Positions 31,598-37,858 of a DNA stretch of 37,858 nt are shown piece by piece. This stretch comes from JANNHK01 sp034408875 (GTDB lineage Bacteria; Actinomycetota; Acidimicrobiia; IMCC26256; PALSA-610): positions 1 through 37,858 of the forward strand of contig JAWXCJ010000020.1 in NCBI GenBank assembly GCA_034408875.1, given 5' to 3'. Made by a program: the position numbers and the translations under genes. Numbering within the stretch: the stretch's first letter is position 1; each line of letters opens with the position of its first letter. The notes below the pieces were generated by a model. That model saw only the letters and a program-made list of their open reading frames with translations, had not been told where the DNA came from and made no database searches.

Positions 31598-33820
31598 ATG
31601 CGCCGCTCCAAGGGTCGTTGGCTCAAGCCTCATCAGGTCGTTCTCATCGTCGGTGTGCTCGTCGCGGCCGGTGCGATCGGATCGGGTATCGCCCCGCGGA
31701 TCACCGAGTGGCACAGCGACTCACCGGTTCAGCGGCGCGTGTTCACGAACATCCCCGACCCGGTGTACTGGGCGTTCTACACCGCGATCCCGATCATGCT
31801 GCTCGTCGTCGCGTGGCTCGTGTCGCTGCGCGTCCGCAACTACGAGCGGGGCCGGCCCGACAACCGTAAGACCACCAAGAAGAACGTGCACCGCCGCCTG
31901 CGCGACTTCCGGGCCGGTGTGTGGATGCAGACACTGCTGCGCGACCCCGCGGCCGGCGTCATGCACTCGTTCATCTACTTCGGGTTCCTGTTCCTCTTCA
32001 TCGCGACAGTCATCCTCGAGGTCGACCACCAACTCCCCGAGTCGATGAAGTTCCTGCACGGCGACACGTACCGCGCGTACGCGTTCGGCGCCGACCTCGC
32101 GGGCGTGCTGTTCCTGATCGGCATCACGTGGGCGATCGTGCGCCGCTACGTCGTGCGCCCGTGGCGTATCCGCACCAAGACGAAGCCCGAGGACGCGGTG
32201 ATCCTCGCCATGTTCTTCGTACTGGGTCTCACCGGGTTCGTCGCCGAGGGCCTGCGCATCGCGCTCGACGGCCGCCCCGACTACGAGAAGTGGTCGTTCG
32301 TCGGGTACCCGATTTCGAACCTCGTCGACAGCCAGAGCTTCGGCACATTGCAGGACTGGCACCGGTGGATGTGGGGCATTCACGTCGCCGCGTTCGTCGC
32401 GTTCCTCGTGATCCTGCCGACCACGAAGTTGCGACACATGATCACGTCGCCGATGAACATGTACCTGAAGGACCGCGACCGGCCCAAGGGCGCGATGAAG
32501 CCCATGCCGAACCTGATGGAGACCGAACTCGAATCGTTCGGCGTCATTGCCATCGAAGACTTCACGTGGAAGCAGCTGTTCGACACCGACGCGTGCACGA
32601 TCTGCGGGCGGTGCACGTCGGTGTGCCCGGCACAGGCCACCGGCAAGCCGCTCGACCCGCGCGAGATCGTGCTGAAGGTCGGCGAAGTGATGAACGCAAC
32701 CGCGTCGCCGACGATGTCGCCGCCCGTGGGTATCCATCCGGAGATCAGCATCACGGCGAACAGCGTGTTCGAGCGCATCACTTCCGAGGAGGTGTGGGCG
32801 TGCACGTCGTGCAAGGCGTGCGACGAGATCTGCCCGGTCAACATCGAGATCCTCGACAAGATCCTCGACATGCGCCGGTACCTCACGCTCATGGAGAGCG
32901 ACTTCCCCACCGAACTGGGCAACACATACCGATCGATGGAGAACACGGGCAACGCGTACGGCCTCAACCAAGGTGAGCGGGGCGACTGGGCGAGCGAACT
33001 GGAAGGCGTCGACATCGTCGACCCGGGCTCGCCGTTCGAGCACGAGTACCTGTACTTCGTCGGGTGCGCGGGCAGCTTCGACGACCGCAACAAGAAGACG
33101 AGCCGGGCGCTGTCGAAGCTGCTGCAGCGGGCGGGAATCGACTTCGGCATTCTCGGGCCGAGCGAGTTGTGTAACGGCGACCAGGCCCGCCGTTCCGGCA
33201 ACGAGTACATCTTCCAGATGCTCGCCATGCAGAACGTCGAAGCGTTCAACGGTATGGGCGTGCAGAAGATCATCACGCAGTGCCCGCACTGCTTCAACGT
33301 GCTGAAGAACGAGTACCCGCAGCTCGGCGGCAACTACGAGGTGATCCACCACAGCCAGTTGCTCGACGAACTCGTGCAGAGCGGCAAGCTCTCACTGACG
33401 GGCGCGTCGCTGCAGGAGCGCGTCACGTACCACGACTCGTGTTATCTCGGCCGCCACAACGACGTGTACCTCGCGCCGCGGCGCGTCGTGGGTTCGCTGG
33501 CGGGCATCGACCTCGTCGAGATGCCCCGCAACGGCACGAACGGCATGTGCTGCGGCGCCGGCGGCGCGCGCATGTGGATGGAGGAGAGCGTCGGTAAGAA
33601 GGTGAACGTCGAGCGCAGCCAGGAAGCGATCGCGACCGGCGCGTCGCGCGTCGCGGTTGCGTGCCCCTTCTGCTACGTCATGTTCGACGACGGCGTGAAG
33701 GGCGAGGGCAAGGGCGAGCAGGTCCGCGTGCAGGACATCGCCGAGATCCTGCTCGAAGCGATCGAGTCGGGCGGCGCAGCGGCGGCGCCGGTCGGCGGAA
33801 CCTTCGAGACGGGGATTTAG
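31598..33820 (+). CDS. etfD: Membrane iron-sulfur oxidoreductase, EtfD-like (ETF to quinone)
   Basis: 740 residues in three parts. First, about six membrane segments with conserved histidines (AGVMHSFIYFGFLFLF, WHRWMWGIHVAAFVAFLV, KLRHMI), a NarI-like haem b domain. Second, two [4Fe-4S] motifs: CTICGRCTSVCP (from Cys333) and CTSCKACDEICP (from Cys402). Third, two cysteine-rich CCG domains (VGCAGSFDD ... TQCPHCFNVLK; HDSCYLGRHND ... MCCGAGGARMWMEE) as in heterodisulfide reductase HdrD. This is the architecture of Mycobacterium tuberculosis Rv0338c/EtfD, which passes electrons from electron-transfer flavoprotein to menaquinone during beta-oxidation. The role here is inferred from that match; it fits the nearby thiolase and SDR. 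It ends 13 bp from a convergent gene. Confidence 0.88.
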   Translation: MRRSKGRWLKPHQVVLIVGVLVAAGAIGSGIAPRITEWHSDSPVQRRVFTNIPDPVYWAFYTAIPIMLLVVAWLVSLRVRNYERGRPDNRKTTKKNVHRRLRDFRAGVWMQTLLRDPAAGVMHSFIYFGFLFLFIATVILEVDHQLPESMKFLHGDTYRAYAFGADLAGVLFLIGITWAIVRRYVVRPWRIRTKTKPEDAVILAMFFVLGLTGFVAEGLRIALDGRPDYEKWSFVGYPISNLVDSQSFGTLQDWHRWMWGIHVAAFVAFLVILPTTKLRHMITSPMNMYLKDRDRPKGAMKPMPNLMETELESFGVIAIEDFTWKQLFDTDACTICGRCTSVCPAQATGKPLDPREIVLKVGEVMNATASPTMSPPVGIHPEISITANSVFERITSEEVWACTSCKACDEICPVNIEILDKILDMRRYLTLMESDFPTELGNTYRSMENTGNAYGLNQGERGDWASELEGVDIVDPGSPFEHEYLYFVGCAGSFDDRNKKTSRALSKLLQRAGIDFGILGPSELCNGDQARRSGNEYIFQMLAMQNVEAFNGMGVQKIITQCPHCFNVLKNEYPQLGGNYEVIHHSQLLDELVQSGKLSLTGASLQERVTYHDSCYLGRHNDVYLAPRRVVGSLAGIDLVEMPRNGTNGMCCGAGGARMWMEESVGKKVNVERSQEAIATGASRVAVACPFCYVMFDDGVKGEGKGEQVRVQDIAEILLEAIESGGAAAAPVGGTFETGI

Positions 33821-33833
33821 TTCGCCGGAGTCG

Positions 33834-36140
33834 TCAGTTACAGCCGGAGCCCGCGGGCGGGAGTCCAAGGCTGAGGTCGCGGATGTCGAGTGTCTCGGTG
33901 CGCGATTCGAGGCTCACCTTCGTATAGCCCTCGGGCAGGCGCACCGCGCCGACGATCCTGTCGTTGACGATCAGTGCGGCCGACCGCGCTCCGACGACGA
34001 GCGCGAAGTTCACCGGGCCGTCGTCGTCGATGCCCGACTCCACGGTCTCGAAACCGGTGGCTCCGAGACCGGCACTTCCCGACCCGGCGCGATCACCTTC
34101 GAGGGCGAGGAACATGCGCTCGGCCTCGGGGTCGTCCGGGTCGTCGAACCGGAACGCGACGTTCGTCTTGTCGCCGGGCGGGATGACGTCGAGCCGGCCT
34201 TCGATGCGGTAACACGGTCCGTTGGCGAGCAGCAGCGTGTCGTCGGCCCGGCCGATACCGCCTTCGTCGAACACTGCGCCGGTCGACTCGACTCCCCAGC
34301 CGGTTCCGTCGACGCGCCCGCCGGGGTCGCTCCAGTCGCGGTCGCGGTTGCTCTCGAACAGACTGTCGGCCACGTCGTCGCGCAGCCACACCTTGGCGGC
34401 CTCGCCCGGGTACACCTCGCGGAAACCGTCGCGCACGAGGGTCTGGAATGGTGTCGGGCACTGCTGCGTCTCGTTGTCGGGGCAGGTGTAGGTCGCGTCG
34501 AACGGTTCGGTTTCGACGAATGCGGCCGGGTTGCTCTCGCCGATGTCGTCGGCGAACCACTGCCACGAGTGCGACAACACGTATTTCTCGTCGGTGTCGC
34601 CGAGGTAGATCTCGCCCAGCAGGAAACTCTTCCACGAGAACCGGGTCGCGGGCACACGCTGGTACTTCAAGTACACGGTCGGGTCGGTCGTCCACGCGAG
34701 CAGCGGGTCGTTGTGGCCGGAGACGAGGTCGAGCACGGCCCGCACGCTGCGATCGCCGCCGCCCTCGCCTTTCGTGTCTTCCCCCGCCCATTGCTGCACG
34801 CTCGTGAACCGGCTCGTGCGCTTCACGCTCTCCATGAACACGCTCGGTCCGGTGAGATACACCGCCAGCACCGTTGCGACCAGCGGCACCGCGATCCATA
34901 CCTTCGTGCTCGGCCGGTGCGCGATCGCGACGCGCGTGGCATGACCCACGAGCGCGGCGCCCATCAACGCGGTCGGGACCGCGAGCACCGAGAAGTAGTG
35001 CGACGAATACCGTTGGCTCAGGATCAGTTCGATCCACGCACCCGAGAACCAACCCAGCAGCCCGACGTGCACGATGCGCGACTGGCGCCGCAAGTCGTCC
35101 CACATCACCCAGGTGACGCCGGCGAAGACCGCGACCAACACGAACAGGCCCGGACGTTCGGTGTAGTACTCGTAGAACTTGTCCCAGCCCAGCGCGAACT
35201 GCGACGCGAGCGGACGATTCGTACCGACGCTCATGAATTTCGCGTGGGTCCACCAACTCGCCCAGTACTCGGAGAAGCTGCCGCGCGCCAGGTACCAGAC
35301 CGGCGCGGAGAGAAAACTCAAGACCGCGGCGCCGACCGCCCAGCGGCCGAGCCGACGCGTCTCGTCGCGGCCCTGGCGCTCGAACAGCAGCGCCGCCGCG
35401 GTGAGGCCGACCGCGGCTCCGGCGAACACCGTGGTCGTCAACGCCTGCGCCGCGAACCCGAGCAGTGCACCGACCGCAATCGCGGACGCGAGCGAACGGC
35501 GCGGGTTGAACCACGCGCGTGTCGACAGCGCGAGGATCCACACCCCGGCGAGCAACGTGACCGTGAGGTTTCGGCTGAAAAGCACCCGTACGTAGTCGGA
35601 GTCGGCGAGTGCGAAGTGCACGTACAAGACCGCACCGACTGCCAGCGCGACCAGCCTGTTCGCGCCGGCGTAGATCGCGGTCCGCGCGCCGGCGTAGGCG
35701 ATGACCGCGGCAACGAGCGCGACGAACAGCGAGATGGCGAACCAGAACCCGTTGTACGAAGTGATGTGGTTGGCGAGGTTGTAGAAGATCGCTTCGAGCG
35801 GGCCCTTGTTGTAGATACCGTTCTCGTAGAACGTGCCGCCGTACACGTCGGTGCGCTCGATGATCGTGCGCATGAACATCGGGTCGACGTCCTGCACGCT
35901 TCCTTCGTTGCCCACGACGGGCACGATCGCCACGACCGCGAGCACGAGCACGGTGACCCACTTGACGGCGATCTCGCCGTGGGCGAGGACCCACGCCCAG
36001 CCTTCGCGGATTCCCCCGCGAATGCCCTTCCACGCCCAATCGAAAAGGTCCTCGAACGCGTCGAACAGGCCGGAGAACGAACGCTTGGGCGGCGGTTCCT
36101 CGTCGTCGTCGACGTCGGGCGGGGTGAGCGTGTCAGTCAT
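33834..36140 (-). CDS. GT-C-like membrane glycosyltransferase with C-terminal extracellular domain
   Basis: 768 residues. An acidic, Pro-rich cytoplasmic N-terminus precedes about ten membrane segments (for example VKWVTVLVLAVVAIVPVV, FWFAISLFVALVAAVIAYAG, LFVLVAVFAGVTWVMW). The first outer loop carries DVDPMFMRT and, further on, YNKGPLEAIFYN, which resemble the acidic and KPPL-type loops of polyisoprenyl-phosphate-dependent GT-C enzymes. The last 320 or so residues are soluble; their end (VAFRFDDPDDPEAERMFLAL ... FALVVGARSAALIVND) looks like a LamG/jelly-roll lectin fold. Its start lies within the end of the upstream gene (8-bp overlap). Likely role: cell-envelope glycan assembly; not proven. 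Confidence 0.72.
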   Translation of the reverse strand: MTDTLTPPDVDDDEEPPPKRSFSGLFDAFEDLFDWAWKGIRGGIREGWAWVLAHGEIAVKWVTVLVLAVVAIVPVVGNEGSVQDVDPMFMRTIIERTDVYGGTFYENGIYNKGPLEAIFYNLANHITSYNGFWFAISLFVALVAAVIAYAGARTAIYAGANRLVALAVGAVLYVHFALADSDYVRVLFSRNLTVTLLAGVWILALSTRAWFNPRRSLASAIAVGALLGFAAQALTTTVFAGAAVGLTAAALLFERQGRDETRRLGRWAVGAAVLSFLSAPVWYLARGSFSEYWASWWTHAKFMSVGTNRPLASQFALGWDKFYEYYTERPGLFVLVAVFAGVTWVMWDDLRRQSRIVHVGLLGWFSGAWIELILSQRYSSHYFSVLAVPTALMGAALVGHATRVAIAHRPSTKVWIAVPLVATVLAVYLTGPSVFMESVKRTSRFTSVQQWAGEDTKGEGGGDRSVRAVLDLVSGHNDPLLAWTTDPTVYLKYQRVPATRFSWKSFLLGEIYLGDTDEKYVLSHSWQWFADDIGESNPAAFVETEPFDATYTCPDNETQQCPTPFQTLVRDGFREVYPGEAAKVWLRDDVADSLFESNRDRDWSDPGGRVDGTGWGVESTGAVFDEGGIGRADDTLLLANGPCYRIEGRLDVIPPGDKTNVAFRFDDPDDPEAERMFLALEGDRAGSGSAGLGATGFETVESGIDDDGPVNFALVVGARSAALIVNDRIVGAVRLPEGYTKVSLESRTETLDIRDLSLGLPPAGSGCN

Positions 36141-37674
36141 CGGACTCGCTCTCGGCGTGTGCGCCCTCGGCGTGTGCGCCCTCGGCCGGCGCGGGCCCGA
36201 CGGCGACGAAGCCGTCGTCGTCCTCGGGCTCATGTTCCTCGGGCTCGGCCACCGCGGCGGCCGGCTCGCGCTGCATGGTTCGCTGAATGCCGTCGATGCC
36301 GATGACGACACAGATCGCGAGCATCACCGCGAGCCGCGACAGCGGGCCCACCAAGTGACGCGACACTTCGAGCGAGTCACCCACGTACGACGCGTACAAC
36401 TCGACGAACGCGGACACGAGCCCGGCCGCCGCGAACAGCACGACCGCGCCGCGCGCACGCAGCATGATCGCCGAGAGTAACGCCGCGGCAATGCCGAGTC
36501 CGGCGAGCACCGTCCACCACGCAAGCCCGGGCATCGAGCGCGGTCCGCCGAGCTGGATCTCGAAGTCGTTTTCCATCGGCAGGGGAATCGTCAGCGTCGG
36601 GCTCGCCTGCGGTAACCGGTCCGCGACGCCGTAGGTGTCGTAGGCGCCCAGGTCGTCGCTGAACGTGTTGGGCAACTCGTCCATCAACTTGTCGTACCAA
36701 GTCGGGAACTTCAGCCCGAGCGAGAGGAGGAAACGGCGAGCGCCCGGGCCGTCGGCCCAGTCGCGGTACTCCTCGAGTTCCGGGTCCTGGAGGAACACTT
36801 CGCCGTCGTCCCAACTGAAGTGACCCTCGCGCCCTTCGAGTGTCTCGTTGAGGGGCATGCCGCCCTCGACGAAGTACTCCTTCAGTTCTTCGTCGGCGAG
36901 GACGCGGACGCCGATGTTGTTGTGGAACGGGTATTGGTTGCGGTTCGACACGTCCTGCGCGACGTAGAACCAACCGCTGATGCCCACGGTCACGACCGCG
37001 CCGACGATCAGGCGCTTGCGGATGTTGGGGTCGATGCCGCGCCACACCAGCGCCGAGATGACCGCGGTCGGGATGATGATCAGGAGCGTCGGGACGATGT
37101 GCGAGTCGCGCACACCCATCCACAGCAACGTCCACAGGTACGCCCACACGACACCGCGCGGCGACGGATGATCGCAGAACGCCCACCACGCACAGATGCT
37201 CGCGACGGCGAGGGTGATGCCCATCGACTCGCTGAGAATCTGTTGGTTCCACATCGCGAAGTTGGGCTGGATCGCGACGGCGACGAACAGGACGACCGCG
37301 ACGACGGCGGCGAAACGCGACTGGAGGACACGCCACGCGGTCATGCACAACGCGAGGAACGCTCCCGCGTACGCGCACGTCTGCACGACGACGGCGATGG
37401 GCGTGCTGCGCCCCATCAACCAGAGGTAGGTCGGGTAGACGATCGGTCGCTCGTCGAACGGCCGGAAGGGACCGCGCGCGGCAACTTCGAGGTACGAGTA
37501 CGAGTCGGGGAACGTGACCTTGAAGTTCGTGTCCCACGGTTGGCCCAGCACGCGGAGCAAGAAGATGCCAACCACGATTGCGCTCAGATACAACGCGATG
37601 GGGAACGCCGGGTGCATCCCCGTGCCCGCCCGCGGCGCGGAGTCGTCAGTTCTCACGGTTCGTGGTCCGCTCAC
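36133..37674 (-). CDS. Polytopic membrane protein, probable GT-C glycosyltransferase
   Basis: 513 residues from a GTG (an ATG at residue 20 is an alternative). About ten membrane segments: FPIALYLSAIVVGIFLLRVL, AAVVAVVLFVAVAI, VPTLLIIIPTAVISALV, LAWWTVLAGLGIAAALLSA and others. The first loop has FPDSYSYLEVA, matching the Asp-containing outer loop of GT-C enzymes, and a larger loop (about 245-360) is extracytoplasmic. The cytoplasmic C-terminus is acidic and holds a tandem repeat GAHAEGAHAE from a 15-bp duplication. It is coupled to the next gene by an 8-bp overlap and probably acts in the same envelope-glycan pathway. I do not recognise a specific substrate. Confidence 0.7.
   Translation of the reverse strand: MSGPRTVRTDDSAPRAGTGMHPAFPIALYLSAIVVGIFLLRVLGQPWDTNFKVTFPDSYSYLEVAARGPFRPFDERPIVYPTYLWLMGRSTPIAVVVQTCAYAGAFLALCMTAWRVLQSRFAAVVAVVLFVAVAIQPNFAMWNQQILSESMGITLAVASICAWWAFCDHPSPRGVVWAYLWTLLWMGVRDSHIVPTLLIIIPTAVISALVWRGIDPNIRKRLIVGAVVTVGISGWFYVAQDVSNRNQYPFHNNIGVRVLADEELKEYFVEGGMPLNETLEGREGHFSWDDGEVFLQDPELEEYRDWADGPGARRFLLSLGLKFPTWYDKLMDELPNTFSDDLGAYDTYGVADRLPQASPTLTIPLPMENDFEIQLGGPRSMPGLAWWTVLAGLGIAAALLSAIMLRARGAVVLFAAAGLVSAFVELYASYVGDSLEVSRHLVGPLSRLAVMLAICVVIGIDGIQRTMQREPAAAVAEPEEHEPEDDDGFVAVGPAPAEGAHAEGAHAESESDD
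36151..36180 (+). repeat. 15-bp tandem duplication in a coding tail
   Basis: CTCGGCGTGTGCGCC occurs twice head to tail (36151-36165, 36166-36180), with CTCGGC following. It adds five residues per copy in frame to the acidic tail of the upstream membrane protein. Confidence 0.85.
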
Positions 37675-37712
37675 ACCTCAGGGCGATTCGCCCGGATTGG
37701 GACAGTCTGGAA

Positions 37713-37718
37713 AGTCTA
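37713..37718 (-). promoter_or_regulatory. -10 hexamer of the two-gene membrane operon
   Basis: TAGACT on the minus strand, about 38 nt before the GTG at 37674. Here the leader would be about 30 nt, with GAGGT very close to the GTG; the start is less certain than elsewhere. Confidence 0.4.
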
Positions 37719-37742
37719 CTGCCCCGGAGTGGTGATTTGACC

Positions 37743-37858
37743 TCACCCCCCGGGGCCCGGCGGGGCGATCGGAGGGGGGCCCGGCGGTGGCCCGGGCGGT
37801 TGTCCCCAGCCCGTCGTGGGCGGTGGCTGCGGCGCGGGCGGGGGCTGCCAACCGGGAG
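37743..37858 (-). CDS. Proline-rich protein, C-terminal end only
   Basis: Reading leftwards from the window edge, one frame encodes 37 residues of almost pure Pro/Gly/Gln: PGWQPPPAPQPP, then GWGQPPGPPPGPP and IAPPGPGG before a TGA at 37743. Such PGWQPP repeats are common low-complexity tails or linkers in actinobacterial membrane proteins. The rest lies outside the window, so nothing more can be said. Confidence 0.5.
   Translation of the reverse strand, partial: PGWQPPPAPQPPPTTGWGQPPGPPPGPPPIAPPGPGG

Noticed and set aside
31721..33352. A long minus-strand frame opposite etfD
   Set aside because: Composition is that of a complement frame (Val/Arg/Asp/His), with no motif; the plus frame has all the iron-sulfur motifs in order.

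Overview
The window is chromosomal DNA from a high-GC actinobacterium. The evidence is the very high G+C content, many GTG starts, a BldC-type regulator, a dnaK-grpE-dnaJ-hspR-clpB cluster under an HspR repressor, a Zur-like box, a Rv0338c/EtfD-type iron-sulfur membrane protein, and many starts with a TANNNT -10 hexamer only 6-9 nt upstream (leaderless transcripts). An Acidimicrobiia-like lineage is my best guess from overall character, but the sequence alone does not settle it. I see no insertion sequence, integrase, prophage or CRISPR array.

Layout. 1-440: the start of a lipoprotein gene leaving the left edge, then tRNA-Glu, tRNA-Asp and tRNA-Phe and a strong hairpin. 541-2257: a BldC-like regulator, a 437-bp repeat-rich intergenic region, an orphan ParA ATPase and a small zinc-ribbon protein. 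2193-17157: nine purine biosynthesis genes, all on the minus strand (purM, purF, purL, purQ, purS, purC, purB, purD, purA). They are interrupted by cysC, a conserved small basic protein, a zinc-binding lipoprotein (znuA-like) with a Zur-like box over its start, and two beta-propeller-type lipoproteins. Many junctions in this block are GTGA stop/start overlaps, implying translational coupling. 17204-19770: a polytopic membrane protein and a carboxylesterase. 19739-20975: three successive gene remnants (NmrA-like, class II aldolase, amidohydrolase). 20987-24302: an SCP2-type thiolase with its DUF35 partner, a short-chain dehydrogenase and an alpha/beta hydrolase, which suggests acyl-CoA, lipid or steroid catabolism. 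24370-30962: the heat-shock cluster. 31124-33820: a stand-alone cyclic-nucleotide-binding-domain protein and an EtfD-like ETF oxidoreductase. 33834-37674: two coupled large membrane proteins resembling GT-C glycosyltransferases. 37743-37858: the 3' end of a proline-rich protein.

Functionally, the purine genes cover most of the route from PRPP to IMP plus the first step to AMP; purN, purE, purK and purH are not here. The chaperone genes form one tightly packed unit transcribed leftwards from a promoter with repeated HspR-like half-sites. The thiolase/DUF35/SDR genes and EtfD fit together as beta-oxidation and reoxidation of electron-transfer flavoprotein, although they are about 8 kb apart.

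The least explained items are the ParA/zinc-ribbon pair with its tandem 12-bp repeats, the Zur-like control point upstream of znuA-purS-purQ, an 11-bp tandem repeat at the purB-purC junction, a perfect 18-3-18 palindrome between clpB and a hydrolase, and the cluster of decayed genes. None of these amounts to a demonstrated new system; the ParA/zinc-ribbon locus is the best candidate.
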